Under the pieces are notes generated by a model. It had not been told where the DNA came from, searched no databases, and worked only from the letters and a program-made list of their open reading frames with translations. A stretch of DNA of 64,000 nucleotides from Cupriavidus nantongensis (GTDB taxonomy: Bacteria; Pseudomonadota; Gammaproteobacteria; Burkholderiales; Burkholderiaceae): the NCBI RefSeq assembly GCF_001598055.1, contig NZ_CP014845.1:1-64000 (forward strand), written 5' to 3'. The position numbers and the translations under genes are program-made. Below, one piece after another: positions 27,757 through 35,702 of the stretch; position 1 is the stretch's first letter; every line of letters begins with the position of its first letter.

Positions 27757-27851
27757 AAAGCGGGACACCGGGGGGGCTCGTCGGCATTCCATGCGGTTCA
27801 CAAGAAAAGACGGCCCGGCAGCGCCGTGGCCAACCAGACAGGAGAAGGACA

Positions 27852-29051
27852 ATGAAGACCAAGCATCCCGCACCGCTTTCCATGACCTCGCTGGCTGCGG
27901 CCGGCATGGCCGCCCTTGCCTTGCTGATGTCGGGCTGCTCGTCGAGCGGCGGCGGCAGCGGCGCCAATCCGCAGCCCAGCGGCGGCGGCACCGATACGCC
28001 GGTCACGCCGCCGCCGCCGGCCGCCGCGCAGACCACGCCGACCGCCAAGGTCACCGAAGGCGCGGGCAATACCGTGGTGGCAACCGGCAACGCCGTCAGC
28101 GAGATCGGCAAGTCGATCCAGGACGCACCGCTGCCGCTGCTGCCCACCGACGCTCGCAAGGGCGCGGGCGGCGTGGTGGTCAATGCCGGCGAAGCGGTCG
28201 GCGCGCTCGGCGCCGGCGTGCGCGACGGGCTCGGGCAAATGGGCTCGGTCGACAACCCGGTCGGCTTGACCGTGTCCAGCACCGGCAATGTCGTGCGTGA
28301 AGTCGGCGACGCCGTGGTCAGCGGCGGCGAGCTGGTGAAGGGCCTGGGCACCGAGAAGCTGGCGCCGCTGGCACCGCTGACCACGCCGGTGGGCGGCCTG
28401 GTCAAGAAGGTCGGCACGGTGGTGCAGGGCGGCGGCGACAAGCTGCAGACGGTGCTGTCCGATGGCGCTGTCGCACAGGTCACCAACTCGCTCAGCAAGG
28501 TGATCGTGCCGCTGACCAGCAAGGTTACCGACGGCACCCAGACGCTGGGCGCCGCCACGCGCCTTGGCGCTCCCGTCGACGGTCTGCTCTACAAGGTCGG
28601 CAATACGGTGGCCACGGGCGGCAGCATGCTCAGCAATACGCAGGCGCCGGTGGTCTCACCGCTTGGCGGCGTGGTGACCGAGGCCGGCAAGACCGTTGCC
28701 GCGGTCGGCGTGCTGGTCAACGGCAACGGCCAGACCGGCGGCAACGCGCTGGGCGGCTTGCTGAACAACCTGCCGCTGGTGGGTGCCGGCAACGGCCAGG
28801 GCGGCGATGGCGGCCACGGCGGCAATGCGCTTGGCGGCCTGCTCGGCAGCCTGCCGCTGGTCAAGCCCGGCAGCGGCGATGGCGGTGCCGGGGGCGGCGG
28901 TGCGCTGGGCCCGGTCGGTGCGCTGCTGGCGCCGGTCACCGGCCTGGTCGGCGGCATCAAGAGCGGTGTCGGCGGCCATGCTGGCGGCGGCTCGGGCGGT
29001 GGCGACGGCAAGCCGCAACTGCCGATCCTGGGCGGACTGCTGCACCACTGA
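27852..29051 (+). CDS. Repetitive Gly-rich lipoprotein, divergent paralogue
   Basis: The 399-residue protein has a lipobox (LLMSGC, C29), a short Gly/Ser/Pro linker (30-62) and a body clearly homologous to the leftward lipoprotein. Shared segments include PTAKVTEGAGNTV, GAGGVVVNAGEAVGALGAGV, DNPVGLTVSSTGNVV, EKLAPLAPLTTPVGGLV and SLSKVIVPLTSKVTDGTQTL. It has a single LLAPVTGLVGG motif near the end where the paralogue has a run of them, and Gly/Asn-rich loops instead. GGAGAAGG precedes the ATG. It runs divergently and lacks a transporter gene of its own; the leftward TpsB-like protein may serve both. Confidence 0.83.
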   Translation: MKTKHPAPLSMTSLAAAGMAALALLMSGCSSSGGGSGANPQPSGGGTDTPVTPPPPAAAQTTPTAKVTEGAGNTVVATGNAVSEIGKSIQDAPLPLLPTDARKGAGGVVVNAGEAVGALGAGVRDGLGQMGSVDNPVGLTVSSTGNVVREVGDAVVSGGELVKGLGTEKLAPLAPLTTPVGGLVKKVGTVVQGGGDKLQTVLSDGAVAQVTNSLSKVIVPLTSKVTDGTQTLGAATRLGAPVDGLLYKVGNTVATGGSMLSNTQAPVVSPLGGVVTEAGKTVAAVGVLVNGNGQTGGNALGGLLNNLPLVGAGNGQGGDGGHGGNALGGLLGSLPLVKPGSGDGGAGGGGALGPVGALLAPVTGLVGGIKSGVGGHAGGGSGGGDGKPQLPILGGLLHH

Positions 29052-29164
29052 AATGTCTCAACCCGCATAGGTGTTTTCACGGTGCGCTGTCGCTCATCAC
29101 CCCGTCGCAGCGCATCTTTTTATTCCACCTGGCCGCGCGGCTGAAATGCCGGCATGGCCAGGCT

Positions 29165-29188
29165 GCGGGCCGGTTTGCGCCGGCCCGC
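29165..29188 (+). terminator. Probable terminator hairpin after the rightward lipoprotein gene
   Basis: A perfect 9-bp stem (29165-29173 with 29180-29188) with a 6-nt loop lies 113 bp after the stop and is followed by CTGCTCTTT. The T-run is weak. Confidence 0.5.
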
Positions 29189-29284
29189 CTGCTCTTTAAC
29201 AAGCTGGGACCCGGTGCGTGCCGGGTCGTTTAAAACGGGTGCATTAACCCCTTCGGGTCATTACTATCACCCGAGGGAGGGGTA

Positions 29285-29299
29285 TGGTTGAGACATTGC
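29285..29299 (+). promoter_or_regulatory. Candidate sigma-54 (-24/-12) promoter of the Tad locus
   Basis: TGG (29285-29287) and TTGC (29296-29299) place GG and GC exactly 10 nt apart, the strict sigma-54 spacing. It lies about 120 bp upstream of flp. A gene for a sigma-54 activator closes the same gene cluster, which makes this assignment more likely. Confidence 0.55.
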
Positions 29300-29421
29300 G
29301 TGTCTTATAAAAAAAGCGCAGCAAGCGTGAACAGTCGATAAAAGAGCGGGCCACAGAGCACCGTGATAATCGAACGGGGGAAGCGTGATCGCGGCATCAG
29401 ATCACTCGGGAGTGTCAAATC

Positions 29422-29619
29422 ATGAAACGACTCATTGCACGCTTTATTAAAGATGAGCGCGGGGCGACGGCTATTGAATATGGGTTGATTGCGGGCCTTA
29501 TCGCGCTTGGTGTTGCTGTGGCAGCCAGTAGCCTTGGCACCAGTATCTCTACTGGCTTCACCAATCTTGCCAGCCGCGTAGTGTTGTGGCTCCCTGCTAG
29601 TGGGACTTCCAAGCCTTGA
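29422..29619 (+). CDS. flp: Flp-family type IVb pilin
   Basis: The 65-residue prepilin has a basic leader ending in DERG, cleaved after G14, then the mature ATAIEYGLIAGLIALGVAVAAS helix with the conserved Glu-Tyr at mature positions 5-6. It forms the Flp pilus fibre involved in adhesion and biofilm formation. GGGAG lies upstream of the ATG. Codon use is visibly more AT-rich (TAT, TTG, ATT) than in the rest of the cluster. It is the first gene of the Tad locus. Confidence 0.95.
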   Translation: MKRLIARFIKDERGATAIEYGLIAGLIALGVAVAASSLGTSISTGFTNLASRVVLWLPASGTSKP

Positions 29620-29634
29620 TCCAATAGCGCTGGC

Positions 29635-30102
29635 GTGATTACCGCGCTCCTCTGCGCGGCGACCCTCTACACAGATTTCGCTTACCGGCGGGTTCCTAAC
29701 CTCCTGCTGGCGATCGCCGTGCTGGCCCTCGGGCTGGCACTGGTCGCCGGACAGGCCACGGAGCCGCCGCTGGCCGCGCGCCTGATCGGTGCGGGGCTGG
29801 GTCTTGCCGTCACCTTGCCGGTCTACGCCCTCGGGCGCATGGCCGCGGGTGATGTCAAGTTCCTGACGGTGGCGGGGTTGTTCACCGGTCCGCAAGGGCT
29901 GGTGGTGGCATGGGTCGTCGGCAGCCTGCTCGGGCTGGTGCACGCGCTGCTGGCACTGGCGCGCCGCACGCCGGCCGCGGATCACGCTTTGCATTCCCAG
30001 GACCAGTCCCTTCCAACGGCGCAGTTTTCGCCGGCGCGCGGCATCCCGTATGCGGCGTACCTGGCCGTGGGGGTGCTGTTCTGGATGGCTGCGGGCCGAT
30101 AG
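29635..30102 (+). CDS. tadV: A24-family prepilin peptidase (TadV/CpaA)
   Basis: The 155-residue polytopic membrane protein processes Flp prepilin and TadE-type pseudopilins. The two catalytic aspartates are D14 (YTDFAYRRVPN) and D73 (RMAAGDVKFL). The short form without the N-terminal methylase domain is typical of Tad loci. It starts with GTG at 29635, 15 bp after the flp stop. Confidence 0.92.
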   Translation: MITALLCAATLYTDFAYRRVPNLLLAIAVLALGLALVAGQATEPPLAARLIGAGLGLAVTLPVYALGRMAAGDVKFLTVAGLFTGPQGLVVAWVVGSLLGLVHALLALARRTPAADHALHSQDQSLPTAQFSPARGIPYAAYLAVGVLFWMAAGR

Positions 30103-30174
30103 CCGGATCGGCTCGAGGCCAGCAGGCCGCGCCGCCGGTCGGCGCGGCAGAACACCAAAAGACCGGGATTTCAG

Positions 30175-30651
30175 ATGTTGCTGCACGCAAGGGTCAACAG
30201 GAAAATCAGCCGGCGCCGCCACGGTGCCGGCAGCGCCGCGATCGAATTTGCGATCGTGGCGCCGGTGCTGATCACCATCGTGATCGGCATCGTCTATTAC
30301 GGCGTGATGCTGGCGCTGCAGCAGGTGCTGACGCTGGCCGCCGAGGAAGGCGCACGCGCCGCGCTGCGCTATCCCGCAGGGGTCGCCGGCACCAGCCTGG
30401 CCGCCACGCAGCAGGCACGTGTCGATGCCGCCGCCGCAATGGCGCGCGGCACCTTGCCCGCATCCATCCGCGACCTGATTCCCGCCGCCGGCGTCGCCAC
30501 GGCCGTGCCATGCGCGGCCGGCTCGGCCGACGTGTGCGTGCAGGTCACGCTGACCCTGACCACCACCAGCATCATGCCCGCGGTGCCGATGGTGCCGCTG
30601 CCGGCCGCGCTGTCGGGCTCGGCCATGGTCCAGCTCTCTCCCGATATCTGA
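30175..30651 (+). CDS. tadE: TadE-like pseudopilin
   Basis: The 158-residue protein has a class-III prepilin-like leader ending HGAG, with E24 at mature position 5 in SAAIEFAIVAPVLITIVIG, followed by one transmembrane helix and a periplasmic domain containing two cysteines (VPCAAG, DVCVQV). TadE is a minor pseudopilin processed by the prepilin peptidase. No TadF gene is present; this single gene may cover both roles. Confidence 0.88.
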   Translation: MLLHARVNRKISRRRHGAGSAAIEFAIVAPVLITIVIGIVYYGVMLALQQVLTLAAEEGARAALRYPAGVAGTSLAATQQARVDAAAAMARGTLPASIRDLIPAAGVATAVPCAAGSADVCVQVTLTLTTTSIMPAVPMVPLPAALSGSAMVQLSPDI

Positions 30652-30694
30652 TGCGCATGACGAATCGCCCCACGGCCGAACCAAGGATTTCCGC

Positions 30695-31645
30695 ATGACC
30701 AGCAAGCAGATCCGATTACTGGCCATTGTGCTGCTCGGCCTGGCCTTGCTTCTCGCGCTGCTGGCGTGGCAGGTGGGACGCCAGCCGGCCCAGCCCGCGG
30801 CATCGGCCGGCGCCAGGCCGCTGCACCCGGTGGTGGTCACCACGCGGCCGGCGGAAGCCGGCAAGCCGCTCGATGCCGAGGCGCTCAAGGTGGAGCTGCT
30901 GCCGATCGATCCCGCCGGCGCCTACCGCGACGTGGCACGCGTCACCGGGCAGGTGCCGCTGGTGGCGCTGGGCGCCAACGTGCCGGTGCTGGAAAGCCAG
31001 CTGCTGTCCGGCCTGGCCGCGCAGGTGCCGGAAGGCGAGCGCGCGGTGGCGGTGTCGGTCGATGAAGTCATCGGCGTCGGCAACCAGGTGCAGCCGGGCG
31101 ACTATGTCGATGTATTCCTGGTGCTGCGGCGCGACCAGCAGGAAATCCCCGACAGCCAGGCGCGCATGCTGCTGTCGCGCCTGCGCGTGCTGGCCTACGG
31201 CGTGGCCTCGGTCAACCGGCCGCAGGCGGCCAAGCCGGAACAGATGATGGCACGCCAGGAAGGCGCCAAGACCGCGGTGCTGTCGGTGCCGCTGGAACAG
31301 GTCAGCCGGCTGGCGATGGCGCAGCAGTCCGGGCGCCTGATGCTGGCGCTGCGCAATCCGCAGGACGAAGCCATGCCGAGCGACGGCATGTTTGCCGAGC
31401 CGCCGCCGGCGCTCGCCGCACGCGCCGGGGTGCCCGCCGACGCAGCGCGCGCCGCCCCCGACAAGGCTACCGCGGGCGTGCTGTTGTCCGGGCTGGCCGC
31501 CAGCAACGGCGCGCCGGCCGCGCGCGCACCGGCGGCAGCGCCGGCGCCGCGGCCGCTGCAGGTTGCCGCGCCGCCGGCGCCGGCACAAGCCAGGGAACGC
31601 GCCGGCGTGGAAGTGATCCGCGCCGGCAAGCGCGATATCGAATAA
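30695..31645 (+). CDS. cpaB: Flp pilus assembly protein CpaB/RcpC
   Basis: The 316-residue protein has one N-terminal membrane anchor (LLAIVLLGLALLLALLAWQ), a SAF domain (PLHPVVVTTRPAEAGKPLDAEAL) and a CpaB core (VPEGERAVAVSVDEVIGVGNQVQPGDYVDVFLVL). The C-terminal 80 residues are Ala/Pro-rich. It is a periplasmic component thought to link the secretin with the inner-membrane platform and peptidoglycan. It is followed closely by the secretin gene. Confidence 0.92.
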   Translation: MTSKQIRLLAIVLLGLALLLALLAWQVGRQPAQPAASAGARPLHPVVVTTRPAEAGKPLDAEALKVELLPIDPAGAYRDVARVTGQVPLVALGANVPVLESQLLSGLAAQVPEGERAVAVSVDEVIGVGNQVQPGDYVDVFLVLRRDQQEIPDSQARMLLSRLRVLAYGVASVNRPQAAKPEQMMARQEGAKTAVLSVPLEQVSRLAMAQQSGRLMLALRNPQDEAMPSDGMFAEPPPALAARAGVPADAARAAPDKATAGVLLSGLAASNGAPAARAPAAAPAPRPLQVAAPPAPAQARERAGVEVIRAGKRDIE

Positions 31646-31664
31646 GAACGTGGGCGCCCATCGC

Positions 31665-33077
31665 ATGCCAATCCAGAACACTCCCGCCCACGCCGCAACG
31701 CTGCGCCGCCGGCTGATGCAGCTAACCCTTGCCGCCATGCTCGCCACCACCGCATGGTGCGCGCTGGCGCCGCGCGCGCAGGCGCAGGACGCCGCCACCG
31801 CGCGGCAATTGCGCCTGATGGCCGGCGCGCAGAAGGAACTGCGCAGCGCGCAGCCGGTCGAGCGCGTCGCCGTGGGCAACCCCGTGGTCGCCGATGCGCT
31901 GATCCTGCGTACCCGCGGCGCGCCCAGCGTGCTGCTGGTGGCCAAGCAGCCCGGCGTGACCGACGTGATGGTGTGGACGCGCGGCAGCGCCGAGCCGCAG
32001 AACTACAGCGTGCAGGTCGATGCCATCGCGCCCGATGCCAACGGCGCGCAGTTGGGCTACTCGGCAGCCGGCGCCACCATCACCGGCCAGTCGCCCGATG
32101 CCTATGGCGCCGCGCGCGCGCAGGCGGCGGCGCGTGCGGCCACTGCGGGCAAGACCGACGGCAAGCCCGGCCTGGTGGTGGACCGCTCCACGGTGCCGCT
32201 GAGCGGCACCGTGCAGGTCGACGTCAAGGTGGTGGAGATCAGCAAGACCGTGCTCAAGGAAGTCGGCATCAACTTCTTCCGCAACAACTCGGGCTTTGCC
32301 TTCGGCACGTTCTCGCCGTCGACGCTGAACAAGTTCACCTTCACGCCGGGCAGCGGCGGCGCGCCCGGCAGCTTCAGCGCCGATATCGCATCGCCGATGA
32401 GCAATGCCTTCAACCTGGTGGCGGCGTCGCTTACGCACGGCATCTTCGCCAACATCAGCCTGCTGGAAGCCAACGGCCTGGCGCGCGTGCTGGCCGAGCC
32501 CAGCCTGGTGGCGCTGTCGGGGCAGAGCGCCAGCTTCCTCGCCGGCGGCGAGATCCCGATCCCGGTGCCGCAGGCGCTGGGCACCACCACGATCCAGTTC
32601 AAGCCGTTCGGCATCGGGCTGACGGTGTCGCCCACGGTGCTGTCGGCCGACCGCATTGCGCTGAAGGTGGCGCCCGAGGCCAGCGACCTGGACCCGTCGC
32701 GCGGCATCTCGATCAACGGCGCGGTGGTGCCGGCCATCGTCACGCGCCGCGCCGACACCACGGTCGAGCTGGGCGACGGCGAGAGCTTCGTGATCGGCGG
32801 GCTGGTCAGCCGCAACACCGTCAGCAACGTCAACAAGGTGCCGGTGCTGGGCGACCTGCCGGTGATCGGCGTGTTCTTCAAGAACCTGAACTTCCACCAG
32901 GAAGACCGCGAGCTGATGATCGTCGTCACGCCGCGCCTGGTGAAGCCGATGGCGAAGAACGCGCCGGCGGCGCAGGCGGTCGGCGCCGACGGACGGACCA
33001 GTGCCAGCCCCAATGTGTGGGGCTGGTATGTGATGGGTGAGTACGCGGACCCGACCTTGCCGGGTTTCTCGAAATAG
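31665..33077 (+). CDS. rcpA: Tad-system outer-membrane secretin RcpA/CpaC
   Basis: The predicted 470-residue protein has a signal peptide ending near APRAQAQ, a BON-like pilus-assembly N-domain (LRSAQPVERVAVGNPVVADALIL) and a secretin domain (about 180-430) with VPVLGDLPVIGVFFKNLNFHQEDRELMIVVTPRLV. The multimer forms the outer-membrane pore for the pilus. The ATG at 31665 is used; a GTG 15 bp upstream (31650) is equally possible because neither has a strong ribosome site. Confidence 0.91.
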   Translation: MPIQNTPAHAATLRRRLMQLTLAAMLATTAWCALAPRAQAQDAATARQLRLMAGAQKELRSAQPVERVAVGNPVVADALILRTRGAPSVLLVAKQPGVTDVMVWTRGSAEPQNYSVQVDAIAPDANGAQLGYSAAGATITGQSPDAYGAARAQAAARAATAGKTDGKPGLVVDRSTVPLSGTVQVDVKVVEISKTVLKEVGINFFRNNSGFAFGTFSPSTLNKFTFTPGSGGAPGSFSADIASPMSNAFNLVAASLTHGIFANISLLEANGLARVLAEPSLVALSGQSASFLAGGEIPIPVPQALGTTTIQFKPFGIGLTVSPTVLSADRIALKVAPEASDLDPSRGISINGAVVPAIVTRRADTTVELGDGESFVIGGLVSRNTVSNVNKVPVLGDLPVIGVFFKNLNFHQEDRELMIVVTPRLVKPMAKNAPAAQAVGADGRTSASPNVWGWYVMGEYADPTLPGFSK

Positions 33078-33124
33078 CCGCCGGCCATGCCGGCTGGCAT
33101 GGCCAACAGCTTTGAGGCGGAGAG

Positions 33125-34384
33125 ATGGACTATTTTCTGTTGCACGCAACGCAGGGCGAAGTCAGGGACTGGCTGGGCCGGGTCATCGGCGCGCACGGCA
33201 CGCTGGTGGCCGATGGCGGCGCGCAGGAAGGCTTTATCGAGCGCGTCTCGGAGCTGCGCCCGGGCCTGGTGTTCCTGCATTTCTCGGCGGAACTGGCGGC
33301 GCCGTCGGCGCGGCTGGCCGAGCAGCTGCAGCGGCTGTTCCCCGGCCTGCCGCTGGTGGCGGTGGGCCAGGCCGGCGAGCCCGGCGTGATGCTGGCCGCG
33401 CTGCGCGCGGGGGTAAAGGACTTCATCGACCTGCGCGACGCGCCGGCCGAAGCCGAGGCCGTGGTCAAGCGCCTGGCCGTGCCGAGCGAGCACGTGCGCC
33501 CGGCCGAGGCCGCGCGCCAGGGCAGGATCATCGCGCTGCTGGGTGCGCGCGCCGGCGTGGGCGTGACCAGCCTGGCGGTCAACCTGGCCGCGGCGGCGCG
33601 CCGCCACCTGCCGCGCCATGCCAAGACCGATGCCCGCGCCGAAGTGCTGCTGACCGACCTGGGCCTGCCGGCGCGCGACGGCGCGCTCTACCTGAACCTG
33701 AGCCCCGGCTTTCATTTCGTCGAGGCGGTGCGCAACCTGCGCCGCTTCGACCAGGTCTTCGTGCAGACCGCGCTGACGCGCCACGCCAACGGCGTGTGCG
33801 TACTGCCGCTGCCGGCCGCGCTGAGCGAGCTGCGCGACATCTCGTACGCCGATGCGATCGGCCTGCTCGAGCGCCTGCGTGCGTTCTTCGACTTGCAGAT
33901 CGTCGACCTGGGCGGCTTCGGCAATGCCGAGTTCACCGCGCAGATCGTCAAGGCTGCCGACAGCGTGGTGCTGGTGGCGGACCAGAGCGTGGGCGCGATC
34001 GTGTCGGCGGCGGAGCTGGTGCATGAACTGCGCGCGCGAGAAGTCGAGCGCGACGACCTGCATTTGCTGGTGTCGCGCTTCGATGCGCGGCTGGGCGTCG
34101 ATGCCGCGCAGATCGCGCGGCGCGTGGGCGTGGAGTCGGTGGCGACGCTGCCGGACAGCCGCGAGGCGCTGGTGCTGGCGATGAACCGTGGCGCGGTGCT
34201 GGCCGACGACGACCCGCACTGCCCCTATGTGCGCGCGCTGGCCGAGCTGCTGGCACGGCTGGGCTATCGCACCGCCGCGGCCAAAGAAACCACGCTGCTG
34301 GCGCGGATCAAGGACAAACTGCCCGGGGCGCTGCGCGCAGCGCTGGTAGCGCGCGGCGCGCGCACGGCTCGCACTGGAAGCTGA
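33125..34384 (+). CDS. tadZ: TadZ/CpaE pilus-localisation ATPase-like protein
   Basis: The 419-residue protein has an N-terminal receiver-like domain (residues 1-115) and a MinD/ParA-type domain. The Walker A segment reads GARAGVGVTSLAVNLA (140-155), with Val at the position of the invariant P-loop lysine (V147) and Arg in place of the signature lysine. Such degenerate loops occur in several TadZ proteins, which are thought to act as polar landmarks. GGCGGAGAG precedes the ATG. Its stop is 1 bp before tadA. Confidence 0.9.
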   Translation: MDYFLLHATQGEVRDWLGRVIGAHGTLVADGGAQEGFIERVSELRPGLVFLHFSAELAAPSARLAEQLQRLFPGLPLVAVGQAGEPGVMLAALRAGVKDFIDLRDAPAEAEAVVKRLAVPSEHVRPAEAARQGRIIALLGARAGVGVTSLAVNLAAAARRHLPRHAKTDARAEVLLTDLGLPARDGALYLNLSPGFHFVEAVRNLRRFDQVFVQTALTRHANGVCVLPLPAALSELRDISYADAIGLLERLRAFFDLQIVDLGGFGNAEFTAQIVKAADSVVLVADQSVGAIVSAAELVHELRAREVERDDLHLLVSRFDARLGVDAAQIARRVGVESVATLPDSREALVLAMNRGAVLADDDPHCPYVRALAELLARLGYRTAAAKETTLLARIKDKLPGALRAALVARGARTARTGS

Positions 34385-34385
34385 C

Positions 34386-35702
34386 ATGACCCAAGCGATC
34401 GAATTCTCCGACAACGCCCCGGCACCGTTCCCGGTGTCGCAGGAGTTCCACAACATCAAGGAAGCCGCGCACGAGCACCTGCTGACGCGCATCGAAGAGC
34501 TGGGGGCCGAGTTCGGCCGCTGGTCGCGCACCGCGATCCAGCGCTTTGTCGACCTGGAGCTGGAGAGCTTTACGCGGCTGCGGCGCATTCCCATCAACGA
34601 GGCCGAGCTGCGCCAGATCGCCGAGGCGCTGACCAAGGAGCTGGCCGGATTCGGCCCGATCGAGGACCTGCTCAACGATCCCGCCGTCGAAGACATCCTG
34701 GTCAACGGCCACCTGGACGTGTACGTGTCGCGCCATGGCGTGCTCGAGCGCATCCCGGTGCGCTTTGCCGACAGCGGCCACCTGCTGCGCATCGTGCGCC
34801 GCATCCTGGCGCCGATCGGCCGGCGCCTGGACGAATCCAACCCGATGGTCGACGCGCGCCTGCCCGACGGCGGCCGCATCAACGTGGTGATCCCGCCGCT
34901 GGCGCTGGAAGGCCCGGTGGTGTCGATCCGCAAGTTCCGCAAGGACCCGATGACGCCCGCCGACCTGCAGGCGCTCGGCACCATGAGCCCCGAGATCTGC
35001 GACCTGCTGCAGGCCGCGGTGCAGGCGCGCTGCAATATCCTGGTGAGTGGCGGCACCAGCTCCGGCAAGACCTCGCTGCTCAATGCGCTGGCCACCTTCG
35101 TGCCGCCGACCGAGCGCGTCATCACCATCGAGGATACCGCCGAGCTGGCGCTGAACCATCCGCATGTGGTGCGGCTGGAAAGCCGGCCCGGCGGCTTCGA
35201 GGGCACCGGCGTGGTGTCGATCCGCGACCTGCTGCGCAACAGCCTGCGCATGCGCCCGGACCGCATCATCGTCGGCGAAGTGCGCGGCGGCGAAGTGCTG
35301 GAAATGCTGCAGGCGATGAGCACCGGCCACGACGGCTCGATGGGCACCATCCACGCCAGCAGCCCGCGCGAATGCCTGTACCGGCTGGAGATGCTGGCCG
35401 GTTTCGCCGGCTTCCAGGGCAGCGAGATGAGCCTGCGGCGCCAGATCGCCAACGCCATCGACTTCATCGTGCAGATTGCGCGGCTGTCCAACGGCAAGCG
35501 CCGCATCGTCTCGATCACCGAGGTCACCGGCCTGGGCGACAACATCATCTCGACCCAGGAGCTGTACCGGCACGAGCCGTTCGTCAACCCCGACGGCACC
35601 GAGACCGACCGCTGGCTGTCGCTGGGCCTGCTGCCGCACTCGCCCAAGCTGGCGCGCATGCGCGGCCCGGGCTTCATGCTGGACGACCGCTTCGATGTCT
35701 AG
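34386..35702 (+). CDS. tadA: TadA/CpaF secretion ATPase
   Basis: The 438-residue hexameric GSPII_E-type ATPase drives pilus assembly. The Walker A is GGTSSGKTSLLN with K228, the Asp box reads TIEDTAELAL, Walker B is RMRPDRIIVGEVRGGE and the His box is STGHDGSMGTIHA. The N-terminal CpaF region (LAGFGPIEDLLNDPAVEDILVNG) is intact. It directly follows tadZ and overlaps tadB by 8 bp, so expression is coupled. Confidence 0.95.
   Translation: MTQAIEFSDNAPAPFPVSQEFHNIKEAAHEHLLTRIEELGAEFGRWSRTAIQRFVDLELESFTRLRRIPINEAELRQIAEALTKELAGFGPIEDLLNDPAVEDILVNGHLDVYVSRHGVLERIPVRFADSGHLLRIVRRILAPIGRRLDESNPMVDARLPDGGRINVVIPPLALEGPVVSIRKFRKDPMTPADLQALGTMSPEICDLLQAAVQARCNILVSGGTSSGKTSLLNALATFVPPTERVITIEDTAELALNHPHVVRLESRPGGFEGTGVVSIRDLLRNSLRMRPDRIIVGEVRGGEVLEMLQAMSTGHDGSMGTIHASSPRECLYRLEMLAGFAGFQGSEMSLRRQIANAIDFIVQIARLSNGKRRIVSITEVTGLGDNIISTQELYRHEPFVNPDGTETDRWLSLGLLPHSPKLARMRGPGFMLDDRFDV

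Larger units (their letters stand above)
27154..27851. promoter_or_regulatory. 698-bp divergent regulatory spacer between two paralogous lipoprotein genes
   Basis: I see no gene here. It contains two inverted copies of a 24-bp dyad (listed separately), each on the side of one of the divergent genes, and a structured leader ahead of the rightward gene. Similarity around the dyads extends outward to GGGGAAC (27421-27427) and its inverted counterpart GTTCCCG (27498-27504), suggesting that the promoter regions descend from an inverted duplication. Confidence 0.6.
29052..29421 (+). promoter_or_regulatory. 370-bp upstream region of the Tad pilus locus
   Basis: This gap has no gene. It holds two hairpins (29165-29188, perfect 9-bp stem; 29208-29227, 7-bp stem followed by TTTAAAA) that may end the lipoprotein transcript. 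A sigma-54-type promoter candidate follows, then an A-rich leader. Composition becomes clearly more AT-rich from about 29225 onward. Confidence 0.55.

Noticed and set aside
32102..35677. A 1191-codon open frame on the minus strand across the Tad genes
   Set aside because: It is antisense to rcpA, tadZ and tadA, which have clear family motifs. Its own translation is low-complexity and matches no family; high GC makes such shadow frames common.
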